From: an uncultured Clostridia bacterium
GTDB taxonomy: Bacteria; Bacillota; Clostridia; Oscillospirales; Acutalibacteraceae
Direction of reading: 5' to 3'
DNA: 33,739 nt
Assembly: GCA_947170465.1 (NCBI GenBank)
Contig: CAMVTS010000023.1
Span: forward strand, 1-33,739
Notes under the pieces: generated by a model
The model's input: only the letters and a program-made list of their open reading frames with translations
The model's database searches: none
What the model was told of the DNA's origin: nothing
In this document: in pieces, positions 6,636 to 14,931 of the stretch
How the letters are laid out: each line of letters begins with the position of its first letter
Numbering within the stretch: position 1 is the first letter of the stretch
Position numbers and translations under genes: made by a program

Positions 6636-7889
6636 ATGGAAATAAAAAGAGATTTGTATTTGAATCGTTTGATCCGTCGAGAAAAGAACGGTTTGATAAA
6701 AGTTGTTACAGGTGTTCGCAGATGCGGAAAGTCTTATCTTTTGTTTAATCTGTTTCATGATTATTTGATTGAAAAAGGCGTCGCCGAGGATCATATTATT
6801 GAGGTCGCGCTGGATGACCGCAGCAACAAGGAACTGCGTGATCCGGATCAAATGCTTGCTTACCTGAAAAATCATATCAAAGACAAAGAAACGTATTATA
6901 TTATTCTTGACGAGGTTCAACTGATGAGCGAGTTTGAGGATGTGTTGAACAGTCTTTTGCATATTCGAAACGCAGATGTTTATGTGACAGGGAGCAATTC
7001 AAAGTTCCTTTCTTCCGATGTCATTACCGAGTTCCGCGGACGCGGTGATGAAATACGGATGTATCCGTTGTCTTTTCGTGAGTTTAGCTCTGCATATCCG
7101 GGCGGCGAGGAGGATGCGTGGGAGGATTATTATACCTACGGCGGATTGCCTTTGATTTTGACGCGTGAGACTGATGAAGAAAAAGCAGAGTATTTGATTA
7201 ATCTGTTTCAAAAGGTGTATCTGTCGGATATCATCGACCGTCACAGGATTCGCAATCGTGAGGAATTGGATGAATTAGTGGATATACTGGCTTCTGCCGT
7301 TGGTTCGCTGACAAATCCGCTAAAGCTGTCAAAGACATTTAAAAGCGTCAAAAACAAGTCCATCAGTGATAAAACCCTGAAAAAGTATATCGACTACTTG
7401 ACGGACGCTTTTTTGGTCAGCAAGGCGGTCAGATATGATATCAAAGGGAGAAAATACATTGGCTCGCCGACAAAGTTTTATTTTGAGGATGTCGGTCTTC
7501 GTAATGCCAGACTGAATTTTCGACAGACAGAAGAAAACCATATTATGGAGAACAATATCTACAATGAACTCCGAATCAGAGGGTATCGCGTAGATGTCGG
7601 GTTGGTAGAGGTTTTCAGCAAAAACAGCGAAAATAAAACCGAAAAAAAGCATTTGGAGGTTGACTTTGTCGCGACAAAAGGAAGCGAAAAGTATTATATC
7701 CAATCCGCGTTTGCAATGCCGACTGATGAAAAAAGAATGCAGGAGGAACGCCCGCTCAACGCAATCGGAGATTCGTTCAAAAAAATAATTGTTGTTAAGG
7801 ATAATATAAAGCCGCGCAGGAATGAAATGGGTATTGTAACAATGGGTATCCGCCGGTTTTTATTGAGCGAAAACAGTTTGGAATTATAA
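6636..7889 (+). CDS. AAA ATPase with DUF4143 C-terminal domain
   Basis: 417-residue P-loop ATPase of the AAA_14/DUF4143 type. Walker A is GVRRCGKS (26-33), Walker B is YYIILDEVQ (87-95), and a TGSN sensor motif follows (VYVTGSNSKFLSS). The C-terminal third (DUF4143; FYFEDVGLRNARLNF, then LEVDFVATKGSEKYYIQ) has a nuclease-like E-x-D-F-V pattern common to the family. These proteins are abundant, often horizontally transferred and of unproven role; transport, toxin or defence functions have been suggested. The ATG has AGGTG upstream and a consensus promoter, and it is transcribed alone. Repeat R2 begins 22 bases after the stop. AT-rich relative to the first 6 kb. Confidence 0.9.
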   Translation: MEIKRDLYLNRLIRREKNGLIKVVTGVRRCGKSYLLFNLFHDYLIEKGVAEDHIIEVALDDRSNKELRDPDQMLAYLKNHIKDKETYYIILDEVQLMSEFEDVLNSLLHIRNADVYVTGSNSKFLSSDVITEFRGRGDEIRMYPLSFREFSSAYPGGEEDAWEDYYTYGGLPLILTRETDEEKAEYLINLFQKVYLSDIIDRHRIRNREELDELVDILASAVGSLTNPLKLSKTFKSVKNKSISDKTLKKYIDYLTDAFLVSKAVRYDIKGRKYIGSPTKFYFEDVGLRNARLNFRQTEENHIMENNIYNELRIRGYRVDVGLVEVFSKNSENKTEKKHLEVDFVATKGSEKYYIQSAFAMPTDEKRMQEERPLNAIGDSFKKIIVVKDNIKPRRNEMGIVTMGIRRFLLSENSLEL

Positions 7890-7911
7890 TCTGAGAAGTA
7901 TGGTATTATAA

Positions 7912-7953
7912 GAATCCAAAGGCAGGTTGAGAGGGATACGGGTTGGCTGTTTA
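7912..7953 (+). repeat. Cassette repeat R2 (degenerate, partial)
   Basis: GAATCCAAAGGCAGGTTGAGAG followed after an 11-base deletion by ATACGGGTTGGCTGTTTA matches the second half of R1 (GAATCCAAAGGTCAGGTTGAGAG, then ATACGGATTGGCGGTATA). Same orientation as the other copies and directly after the ATPase gene. Confidence 0.7.
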
Positions 7954-7994
7954 GCCGATAATAAATTCAAAACAAACTGCTGTTTACTAACTTC

Positions 7995-8026
7995 GGAGCG
8001 GGATAAAACCCGCTCCATTTTCTTTT
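7995..8026 (+). terminator. Terminator after ATPase/R2
   Basis: Stem GGAGCGGG/CCCGCTCC (7995-8002 with 8009-8016), 6-base loop, then ATTTTCTTTT. Confidence 0.85.
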
Positions 8027-8032
8027 GTATGA

Positions 8033-8061
8033 TTGACAATTCTAAATATATAATATATAAT
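8033..8061 (+). promoter_or_regulatory. Promoter of the HTH-HipA-RecQ operon
   Basis: TTGACA (8033-8038), 17 bases, TATAAT (8056-8061). A second TTGACA lies at about 8079. AGGTGAT precedes the ATG at 8102. Confidence 0.88.
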
Positions 8062-8101
8062 AGTGTAAAGAATGATAATTGACACATAATCAGGTGATGA
8101 T

Positions 8102-8665
8102 ATGAAAGACTATCGCAAACTTTGTATCGAATTGTTTGGAACAGATTATGAAAATGAGTTGCGCAAAATAGCCGGTCGTTTGCGTGGAGGCAGAAAGAAA
8201 TCGCTGACTGAAAAAGATATTGATAACGCGATAAAAATGCAAGGCAGAGGTATGAGCACAAAAAAGATTGCGGAGCATTTCGGCGTGAGTCGTCAGACAA
8301 TCTCAAAGTATCTCAACAAACCGCTTGACGGTGATTATGTACTGCGGTTGGATTTTATGTTCAGGCAAAAGGTCTGTACGGAGATATATGTTGATTTTGA
8401 GCACAAACAAATCAAAATCATAAACCGCACAAATGACATCATGAAAAGAGCGTTCGGCGTGAACGAAAACCCGACATGGGAGGATTTCGAGAGCTTTTTA
8501 GAAGAGCGCTGTTTCCCAAATTCACGCGCTTTGAAAAAGACAATTTTACAGCGAATCGGCGTGGACAGCTATGACCCCTTGCAGATTCTGGAACTGAACA
8601 GGGGCAGAACCGCCGAGGATAACCAGTATATCAATTTCACGAGAAAAAGGAGGTTGGCATTTTGA
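8102..8665 (+). CDS. Helix-turn-helix partner protein of a HipA-like kinase
   Basis: 187-residue protein with a resolvase-type helix-turn-helix (MSTKKIAEHFGVSRQTISKY, 51-70) preceded by a basic linker, and a C-terminal domain (about 80-180) with DFEHKQIKIINRTND and NPTWEDFESFLEERCFP. The C-terminal part resembles small proteins encoded directly upstream of HipA-like kinases in Firmicutes, so it likely binds the kinase and represses the operon, like HipB. Its stop overlaps the TTG start of the next gene by two bases, indicating translational coupling. The partnership is inferred from context; no domain search was run. Confidence 0.75.
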   Translation: MKDYRKLCIELFGTDYENELRKIAGRLRGGRKKSLTEKDIDNAIKMQGRGMSTKKIAEHFGVSRQTISKYLNKPLDGDYVLRLDFMFRQKVCTEIYVDFEHKQIKIINRTNDIMKRAFGVNENPTWEDFESFLEERCFPNSRALKKTILQRIGVDSYDPLQILELNRGRTAEDNQYINFTRKRRLAF

Positions 8666-9480
8666 AAACGATTGATTTAAATACAGCTTCGCTGATAGAT
8701 ACCAAAGCCATCTCATCAAAGGGCAATCAGCTTAAATGGCTTGTGAGGAACAATTGGTACAAGGCTGACCACATGGGCTATGAGGGTTTGTGCGAGGTCG
8801 TGATTTCAAAGCTGCTGAAGAAGTCCAATATAGAAAATTTCGTTGCGTATTCCCCGGTGAGAATTACATTTGACAACAGAGAAATGAACGGCTGTTATTC
8901 TAAAAACTTCCGGAATAAAAACGAGAGTATTGTCACGCTCGAACACCTTTCAAAACAGTGGCTTGCAAATTCTTTTGCCAAAGAGTTGACAAAATACACA
9001 GAGGTGAAAGATAAAATTCAGCACACTGTAGAGTTTATTGAAAAAGTAACAAAGCTCGAAAACGTCGGCGAATATCTCACAATCATGCTGGAGCTTGACG
9101 CGTTCTTTCTCAACGAGGACAGGCACACAAATAATATTGCCTTTATTCTCAATGATGACACCGGAGAGTACCGTTTTTGCCCGTATTTTGATTTCGGATT
9201 GTCACTGCTCGCCGATACGACCGAAGATTATCCAATGGGAGAGGACATCTATCAACTGATAAACAAAATCCACGCAAAACCCTTTGACCGTGATTTTGAC
9301 ATACAACTTGACGCTGCGCAGGAATTATACGGCAATCACTTGAAATTGTTTTTTGCGAATCAGGATATTGAGCAGGCTTTTTATGAAGTCAGCGAATACT
9401 ATTCCGGTGAAATTATTACCAGAGCGAAGGAGTTGCTCTATCATCAAAAACATAAGTACCTCTATATGTTTACAAAGTAA
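8662..9480 (+). CDS. HipA-like serine/threonine kinase
   Basis: 272-residue protein with kinase motifs of the HipA-C family: catalytic loop NEDRHTNN (151-158) and metal-binding DFG (177-179). A candidate ATP-binding lysine lies in LVRNNWYKAD (27-36). HipA toxins phosphorylate aminoacyl-tRNA synthetases to arrest growth. This protein is shorter than HipA (about 440) because the N-terminal subdomain is supplied by, or replaced with, the upstream partner. The start is TTG 8662, backed by AGGAGG seven bases before it; no ATG fits. Only 12 bases separate it from recQ, so kinase and helicase are co-transcribed. Target unknown. Confidence 0.78.
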   Translation: MKTIDLNTASLIDTKAISSKGNQLKWLVRNNWYKADHMGYEGLCEVVISKLLKKSNIENFVAYSPVRITFDNREMNGCYSKNFRNKNESIVTLEHLSKQWLANSFAKELTKYTEVKDKIQHTVEFIEKVTKLENVGEYLTIMLELDAFFLNEDRHTNNIAFILNDDTGEYRFCPYFDFGLSLLADTTEDYPMGEDIYQLINKIHAKPFDRDFDIQLDAAQELYGNHLKLFFANQDIEQAFYEVSEYYSGEIITRAKELLYHQKHKYLYMFTK

Positions 9481-9492
9481 GACGGTGATTGA

Positions 9493-11352
9493 ATGACAGT
9501 TGATAAATATGCTATTCTAAAACAGTTCTTCGGCTACACCTCTTTCCGTGACGGACAGGAAAAGGCAGTGGACGCTTTACTTGCAAAACAAGATGTTCTC
9601 GGAATAATGCCGACAGGAGCCGGCAAATCAATATGTTACCAAATCCCTGCAATTATGATGAGTGGAATTACGCTTGTCATTTCACCGCTGATTTCTTTGA
9701 TGAAGGATCAGGTTAACGCATTGGTTCAGCAGGGAGTAAGCGCGGCGTATTTGAACCGTTCCCTGACGGATGCGCAGTATCACAAGGCGCTAGCCAACGC
9801 CGCGAATGAGCAATACAAAATTATTTACGTCGCACCCGAAAGGCTGGAGTCCAATTCGTTTTTGCGCTTTGCGCTTAACGCCGATGTATCGTTGATTGCA
9901 GTCGATGAAGCGCACTGCGTTTCGCAGTGGGGACAGGACTTTCGCCCGAGCTATTTGAACATTAACAAATTCATTTCAAAGTTAAATTACCGCCCGGTTA
10001 TCGGCGCATTTACGGCAACCGCAACCCATGAGGTCAAGAGCGATATTATACGCTTGTTACAGCTGAATAATCCGGCTGTTGTCACAACGGGCTTCGACCG
10101 TCCTAACCTGTTTTTCTCGGTAATGAAACCGAAAAACAAATCCGAAACGCTGCTGAAACTCATTCGGGAGAGAAACAATCAATCAGGAATTGTGTATTGT
10201 TCCACACGAAAAAAGGTAGAAGAAGTTTGTGATATGCTCAACCAAAAGGGTGTTCAGGCAACGCGATACCACGCCGGCTTGGTCGATTCAGAAAGAGCCA
10301 AAAATCAAGACGACTTTGTGTATGACCGAAAGAGCGTTATGGTGGCGACAAATGCATTCGGAATGGGAATAGACAAATCCGATGTGCGTTTTGTGATTCA
10401 TTACAATATGCCGAAAAATATCGAGAGCTATTATCAGGAGGCAGGACGTGCAGGCCGCGACGGAGAGGACGCGGATTGCATTTTACTTTACAGCAAGGCG
10501 GATGTCAGCACCTGTCGCTATTTTATTGAAAATACGGAGGAAAACGAGAGCCTGTCTCCGGAGCAGAGGGAGTTCTTTAAAAAGAGAGAGGAAGAACGGC
10601 TCAAACAAATGGTGTTTTACTGTACCACAAGCGATTGCCTGCGCGGATATATGTTAAAATACTTTGGAGATGAGCACAAGGAATCCTGCGGAAAATGCTC
10701 AAATTGTCTGACGGAATTTGAAACCGTTGATGTCACGATGGAAGCACAAAAGATACTCTCCTGCATTATCCGCACAGGTCAAAACTACGGCGTTAAGATG
10801 CTTACCGATGTGTTGCGCGGTGTGCCTTCGGAGCGCATACAAAAAGCAAGGCTCGACCGTCAATCGACCTTTGGTATTATGCATGATGTAAAGGCGTTCG
10901 AAATTAAATACATCATCGAAAAACTCGAGGAACAGGAGTATATTATATCCGTCGGAGCAGGCAAACCGATTTTGCGGGTAACAGAAATGAGTTATCCTGT
11001 GCTGCGCGGAAACGCCGGCGTCAAAATCCGCAAGGCAAGACAATTGAAATCAAAAACAGTGGATAGGACAATAAAAACCGAAAACGCCGAACTGTTTGAA
11101 GCGTTAAAGGTTGTCAGGCTGTATTACGCAAAAAAGAAAGGCGTACCGGCGTTTGTCATTTTTTCCGACGCAACGCTTGCCGATATGTGCAGGGGTATGC
11201 CGACAACAGATGAAGCATTTTTGTCCGTCAGCGGCGTAGGAACCAATAAGCTTGAAAAATACGGAGAAGCATTTATGCGTGTAATCAGAGAGTACGTGAA
11301 GGATCATGAATCTGATATGACAAGTACAATAAGCAGAAATCAAAAGGGATAA
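9493..11352 (+). CDS. recQ: ATP-dependent DNA helicase RecQ
   Basis: 619-residue 3'-5' superfamily 2 helicase. Motif 0 is FRDGQ (18-22), Walker A PTGAGKS (40-46), DEAH box 138-141, with the aromatic-rich loop HCVSQWGQDFRP just after. The helicase C-terminal region includes the arginine-finger motif YYQEAGRAGRDG (313-324). Zinc-binding cysteines of the RQC region are at about 377, 382, 399, 402 and 405. An RQC winged helix and an HRDC domain (about 540-605) follow. It is full length and intact. It is the third gene of an operon with an HTH protein and a HipA-like kinase, unusual for a housekeeping RecQ and suggesting an accessory, possibly defence-linked copy. Repeat R3 starts immediately after the stop. 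Confidence 0.95.
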   Translation: MTVDKYAILKQFFGYTSFRDGQEKAVDALLAKQDVLGIMPTGAGKSICYQIPAIMMSGITLVISPLISLMKDQVNALVQQGVSAAYLNRSLTDAQYHKALANAANEQYKIIYVAPERLESNSFLRFALNADVSLIAVDEAHCVSQWGQDFRPSYLNINKFISKLNYRPVIGAFTATATHEVKSDIIRLLQLNNPAVVTTGFDRPNLFFSVMKPKNKSETLLKLIRERNNQSGIVYCSTRKKVEEVCDMLNQKGVQATRYHAGLVDSERAKNQDDFVYDRKSVMVATNAFGMGIDKSDVRFVIHYNMPKNIESYYQEAGRAGRDGEDADCILLYSKADVSTCRYFIENTEENESLSPEQREFFKKREEERLKQMVFYCTTSDCLRGYMLKYFGDEHKESCGKCSNCLTEFETVDVTMEAQKILSCIIRTGQNYGVKMLTDVLRGVPSERIQKARLDRQSTFGIMHDVKAFEIKYIIEKLEEQEYIISVGAGKPILRVTEMSYPVLRGNAGVKIRKARQLKSKTVDRTIKTENAELFEALKVVRLYYAKKKGVPAFVIFSDATLADMCRGMPTTDEAFLSVSGVGTNKLEKYGEAFMRVIREYVKDHESDMTSTISRNQKG

Positions 11353-11410
11353 TCAGACTTGTTTTAATCAAGCGGAAAGAGTGATTTATACATACGAACC
11401 TGCAGTATAA
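11353..11410 (+). repeat. Cassette repeat R3 (degenerate, partial)
   Basis: GGAAAGAGTGATTTATACATACG, then GCAGTATAA, aligns with the end of R1 (GAGAGAGTTATTTATACATACG, then GGCGGTATAA). The left part keeps CAGA..TTTTA but lacks about 20 bases of the middle. Same orientation, abutting the recQ stop codon. Confidence 0.6.
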
Positions 11411-11451
11411 GCACGAATAACCGCATTAATAAGCAATTATTAACATACACA

Positions 11452-11495
11452 AAAAGCTCAGTGGACAGTTCTAATAATCTGTCCCCTGAGCTTTT
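11452..11495. terminator. Bidirectional terminator between recQ and the radical SAM gene
   Basis: Outer stem AAAAGCTCAG/CTGAGCTTTT (11452-11461 with 11486-11495) and inner stem GGACAG/CTGTCC (11463-11468 with 11479-11484), with T-runs on both strands. It separates two convergent genes. Confidence 0.85.
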
Positions 11496-11539
11496 CTGGT
11501 ATATGATATAAGTGTGAATTTTGATTGTTATTCGTTTCG

Positions 11540-12415
11540 TTAAAGCTCCCATAAACTGAGCTGTCCAAACGGCTCCTTTTCTTCAAAGCGGTGCAGATAG
11601 GCGAAGATCTCGTCATTATTGTGCATGATTCCGTTTTGCTCGCAGGTGTGATGAAACAGTCTCATCAGCTCATCACTGTGAGGACTCGGCACCTCGTAGC
11701 GGTCACCGTATTCCCTGATATAACGTTCCTTCAATCCCGGAAAACGCCTGTCAAGCTGACGATAAAAATACTCACGGCTGCCGTCGCGAAGCGTTAGCCC
11801 CATTCCAAAGCATATCACGCCGCGCACCTGAGCGTCAATACACATCTGAAGAATCGCTTCGATGTTCTCGCTGGTATCGTTGATATAGGGCAAGATTGGA
11901 CACAGCCACACAACGGTGGGAATACCGTTATCGCGCAAGACTTTCAGAGTCGCAAACCTCTCTTTTGTAGAGCAGACGTTCGGTTCGATAATTTTGCACA
12001 AGTTTTCATCTGCTGTTGTAAGCGTCATCTGAACAACGGCTTTGGTCTTTTCGTTGATACGTTTAAGGATTTCCAAATCTCTGAGCACACGGTCGGATTT
12101 TGTTTGCAGTGCGATGCCATAACCGTATTTCTCAATAATCAACAACGCTTTTCGTGTATATTCCAAACGTAGCTCCAACGGCATATACGGGTCGCTCATG
12201 GAACCTGTTCCAATCATACAGCGTTTCCTCTTACGTCGCAGCGCGTCTTCCAGCAATGCAAGCGCGTTTTCTTTGACCTCGATGTCTTCAAAAGCATGTT
12301 CCATCCGATAACAGCTGCTTCTTGAATCGCAGTATATACATCCGTGCGAGCAGCCCCGATATAAATTCATTCCGTTTTGAGAAGATAAGATTCCCTTCGC
12401 TTTCACATAATGCAC
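11540..12415 (-). CDS. SPL-family radical SAM protein
   Basis: 291-residue iron-sulfur enzyme with the radical SAM cluster motif C22-x3-C26-x2-C29 (NLYRGCSHGCIYCDSR). GTGSMSDPYMPLE, LQTKSDRV and TTADENLCKIIEP follow, as in the COG1533/SPL-like group. True spore photoproduct lyase repairs UV lesions in spore DNA, but this short form lacks features that would prove that activity. The start is GTG 12415: GGAGGG lies six bases upstream, family members begin MHY(I/V)xAK as here, and a -10 box covers the upstream ATG at 12451. Transcribed alone from its own promoter, opposite to its neighbours, between R3 and R4. Reaction unknown. Confidence 0.85.
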   Translation of the reverse strand: MHYVKAKGILSSQNGMNLYRGCSHGCIYCDSRSSCYRMEHAFEDIEVKENALALLEDALRRKRKRCMIGTGSMSDPYMPLELRLEYTRKALLIIEKYGYGIALQTKSDRVLRDLEILKRINEKTKAVVQMTLTTADENLCKIIEPNVCSTKERFATLKVLRDNGIPTVVWLCPILPYINDTSENIEAILQMCIDAQVRGVICFGMGLTLRDGSREYFYRQLDRRFPGLKERYIREYGDRYEVPSPHSDELMRLFHHTCEQNGIMHNNDEIFAYLHRFEEKEPFGQLSLWEL

Positions 12416-12437
12416 CGCGTTCCCTCCGCACGTTAAA

Positions 12438-12475
12438 TCTGTTATTATCATAACAGAAAATCGTTGCGCTGTCTA
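12438..12475 (-). promoter_or_regulatory. Promoter and operator-like palindrome of the radical SAM gene
   Basis: On the minus strand TAGACA (12475-12470), 17 bases, TATGAT (12452-12447). The perfect palindrome TCTGTTAT-4-ATAACAGA (12438-12445 with 12450-12457) covers the -10 box, so a dimeric repressor could block it. Transcription would start near 12440, giving a leader of about 25 bases before GTG 12415. The rest of 12476-12637 is AT-rich and holds nothing I recognise. Confidence 0.72.
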
Positions 12476-12637
12476 TAATGATACTGTATTTGTACCTGTG
12501 TTCTGAGATTAATCAGCCTATGGTTAATCATTCCTTTGAATATGATTATAATAAAACAATAAATGGTCTCCATATTAAGGATAAAGAGTACAAATATTAC
12601 AGGAGATTCGTGCATTATCTTTAAGATTACACGTTTT

Positions 12638-12742
12638 TCAACGTAGTGTGGCACGTACGACAAACAGGTTTTATGCGGAGTTCGTGGTGTGAGAGGGGAC
12701 AGGTTGAGAGGATTACATATCAATACGCGTTGGCGGTATAAA
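12638..12742 (+). repeat. Cassette repeat R4 (full length)
   Basis: Runs from TCAACGT to GGCGGTATAA. Bases 12658-12740 match R5 (15566-15648) at 81 of 83 positions. Reads in frame as ...VWHVRQTGFMRSSWCERGQ then VERITYQYALAV and a stop, the same frame as R1 in the spore-protein gene. Confidence 0.88.
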
Positions 12743-12756
12743 CTCAAAAAGAAAGA

Positions 12757-12785
12757 TAGACAAGTGGATTTGCGTATGCTATAAT
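12757..12785 (+). promoter_or_regulatory. Promoter of the nucleotidyltransferase gene
   Basis: TAGACA (12757-12762), 17 bases, TATAAT (12780-12785), then AAAGGAG before the ATG at 12815. It starts 15 bases after repeat R4. Confidence 0.8.
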
Positions 12786-12814
12786 CAAACTATCAAAGAG
12801 AAAGGAGTGTTCCT

Positions 12815-13156
12815 ATGTGCTCAAAAAGTGAATTGCAGATAATTCTATCCGAAATAGCTAAAACAGCGAGAGAGACCTTCGGAGATCATCTTGATTCCGT
12901 TATTCTCTACGGTTCCTATGCGCGCGGCGATTATACGCCCGACTCGGATATAGATATGATGATTTTGGTCAAGGGGATCGCTCCCGAGGATTTATGGAGA
13001 TATAAAAAGCCAATTATCAAAGCAGAGTCAGAGCTCGGACTTCAATATGATTTAGTGATTTCCTCCACGATAAAAGATATAGAAACTTTCAATATGTATC
13101 TGGATGTATTGCCGTTTTATCAGAATGTCTTGAAAGAGGGGATTAAAGTTGCTTAG
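12815..13156 (+). CDS. MNT-type nucleotidyltransferase (MntA-like antitoxin)
   Basis: 113-residue protein with the minimal nucleotidyltransferase signature GSYARGDYTPDSDID (33-47), including the GS pair and the aspartates D45 and D47. In MntA-HepT (MNT-HEPN) toxin-antitoxin modules such proteins AMPylate and silence a partner HEPN RNase. AAAGGAG precedes the ATG. The partner should overlap or follow directly; here only a 22-codon HEPN start remains, so the antitoxin is apparently an orphan. Standalone nucleotidyltransferases with other roles exist, but the remnant makes the pair origin likely. Confidence 0.85.
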   Translation: MCSKSELQIILSEIAKTARETFGDHLDSVILYGSYARGDYTPDSDIDMMILVKGIAPEDLWRYKKPIIKAESELGLQYDLVISSTIKDIETFNMYLDVLPFYQNVLKEGIKVA

Positions 13157-13217
13157 TGAGAACATGATAGCCCTTTCAAAGCATCGGTTGGCAATAGCAA
13201 AAGAACGTCTGAATTAG
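13149..13217 (+). pseudogene. Truncated HEPN (HepT-like) toxin remnant
   Basis: A frame opening at TTG 13149 (or ATG 13164) overlaps the end of the nucleotidyltransferase gene and reads LLSENMIALSKHRLAIAKER, then LN and TAG 13215-13217. The SKHRLAIAKERL segment matches the usual first helix of small HEPN proteins (LxxYRLexAkexL). The remaining roughly 100 residues, with the RxxxxH RNase motif, are missing and a terminator follows directly, so the toxin is deleted. Confidence 0.6.
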
Positions 13218-13220
13218 GAT

Positions 13221-13257
13221 AGCTGCGCCTTGTAATACAGGCGCGGCTTTTGTTTTT
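13221..13257 (+). terminator. Terminator after the nucleotidyltransferase
   Basis: Stem AGCTGCGCCT/AGGCGCGGCT with one G-T pair (13221-13230 with 13239-13248), 8-base loop, then TTTGTTTTT. Confidence 0.85.
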
Positions 13258-13272
13258 AAGGGGTGATGATAA

Positions 13273-14877
13273 ATGCTGAAAAAGAATTGGAAAAACCTTT
13301 TCAGAAAAACGATTCTCGACAGGGGATACGGTTACTATCTTGAAGGAGCGGTTGAGGATATCAGCAGGGATGACGATGTGATCTCCGCTACTGTCAGCGG
13401 AACGGAACTGTATGAGGTCGAGATATTTCTCGATCACGATGAAGTGTATGACATGGATTGTGATTGTCCGTATGCCGAGGACGGGAATTATTGCAAGCAT
13501 ATGGCGGCGGTTTTGTATGAGCTGGAAGATATGGATATAATCGAAAAGTCTTCCTTTAATGAAAGTATTGCCGATATTGTTAATGCAGCGGATGAAGCGG
13601 CGGTCAGAAGCTTTCTTGCTGACATTTTAGAAAATGATGAAAAGCTGAAACAGCGTTTTCTCTTATTGACCGATAAGCCCAAAGTCTCTTTGGAACACTA
13701 TAAAAAGCTGATCGATTCCACGATTTATGAGCATGAGGATAAGTGGGGATTTATTCATTACGAGGAAGCGTCAGACTTCTATGAGGATATGGAGGCGTTC
13801 AATGATGATATCCGTATTATGATAGACAACGGACAGTACCGTGACGCATTTCAGTTGTCGCTGTATATTTGTCAAGAGGTGGCTGATATCGACAGTGACG
13901 ATGACGGCGAAATGACGATGATCATGGACGACTATTCATCGTTTTGGGCCGAGATAGCGGAAAAGATGCCGCCGCAGGATAAGGATTGGCTGTTTGAGCA
14001 AGCGCTTTTGGAATATGAATTGAACGATAATGATTTTCTTGACGATTATCTGGAAGCGCTTATCACCCGGCAATTCCGGGAGGAGCGTTATCGCGGTCGC
14101 GTGATTGACTTTATTGACATAGCTATTCAAACCAGTGAGCCGGATTCTTATCAAAGAAGCGTTGCATTGCGTCGTATGTCAAATTATCTGAACGATACGG
14201 AAACACCCTTTGAGGAAGTCGAAACATTTTGCCGTGAGCATTGGGATGATTTCAAAATGCGCGAATGGCTGGCACGTCGATTCATTCAACATGAAGAATG
14301 GCAGAAGGCAATCGTCATTTATGAGGACTTAATTGATTCCAACTTAGGATATCCCGGTTCGGTGACGGGCTACCGTGAAGAATTGCTCCGGTTGTACCGA
14401 AAAACCGGAAATTTGGAAAAGACACTGGAAACGCTGTGGGATTTGGTTTGCAAATCCAAGAGCCATGAGTATTACAATGAACTGAAATCGCAGTACACCG
14501 AGCAAGAGTGGATTCGGGAACGGGAAAAAGTATTCCCTTGCTTTAGAGGTTACGATCAGGAACAGTTGCTGTGCGAAGAAAAGCTATATGATAGGTTATG
14601 GGAGCTGTTGAAGGATAAGGATCTGTATTCCGTATTAGGCTATGAGGATGTGCTTTTGCCAAAATATTCGGCGGAGATCCTCCGGAAATACAGCGATTAT
14701 CTGAATCATGCAGCCGTGCAGGCAAGCGGCAGAAAGGCTTATCAGGAATGGGCAAGGCTGCTAAAGCGAATGAGAAAAATAGATGGCGGCAAGGAGCTTT
14801 CAAGACAAATCGCGTCGGATTGGCGAATACGCTATAAAAACCGCCGTGCCATGATGGATGAATTGAAAGGGCTATAG
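13273..14877 (+). CDS. SWIM zinc-finger protein
   Basis: 534-residue protein with an N-terminal SWIM zinc finger, C63-x-C65-x8-C74-x-H76 (MDCDCPYAEDGNYCKHMAAV). The domain is found in bacterial SWI2/SNF2-associated and other nucleic-acid or protein-binding factors. The rest is acidic and helical with TPR-like helical pairs (for example RRFIQHEEWQKAIVIYEDL near 335-355), so it probably acts as a scaffold. AGGGGTGATGA precedes the ATG. Full-length compared with similar Firmicutes proteins as far as I recall. No SNF2 helicase is nearby; the 187-residue gene after it is probably co-transcribed. Function unknown. Confidence 0.82.
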   Translation: MLKKNWKNLFRKTILDRGYGYYLEGAVEDISRDDDVISATVSGTELYEVEIFLDHDEVYDMDCDCPYAEDGNYCKHMAAVLYELEDMDIIEKSSFNESIADIVNAADEAAVRSFLADILENDEKLKQRFLLLTDKPKVSLEHYKKLIDSTIYEHEDKWGFIHYEEASDFYEDMEAFNDDIRIMIDNGQYRDAFQLSLYICQEVADIDSDDDGEMTMIMDDYSSFWAEIAEKMPPQDKDWLFEQALLEYELNDNDFLDDYLEALITRQFREERYRGRVIDFIDIAIQTSEPDSYQRSVALRRMSNYLNDTETPFEEVETFCREHWDDFKMREWLARRFIQHEEWQKAIVIYEDLIDSNLGYPGSVTGYREELLRLYRKTGNLEKTLETLWDLVCKSKSHEYYNELKSQYTEQEWIREREKVFPCFRGYDQEQLLCEEKLYDRLWELLKDKDLYSVLGYEDVLLPKYSAEILRKYSDYLNHAAVQASGRKAYQEWARLLKRMRKIDGGKELSRQIASDWRIRYKNRRAMMDELKGL

Positions 14878-14931
14878 GAGGATTGGTTTAGAGGAAATTG
14901 AGAATTGCTATTAAACAAGGAGGAAATCGCT

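Noticed and set aside
11540-12415. Calling the radical SAM gene splB because a spore-protein gene is nearby
   Set aside because: The protein belongs to the wider SPL-like group; proximity to the SASP gene is across repeat-bounded cassettes and not an operon.
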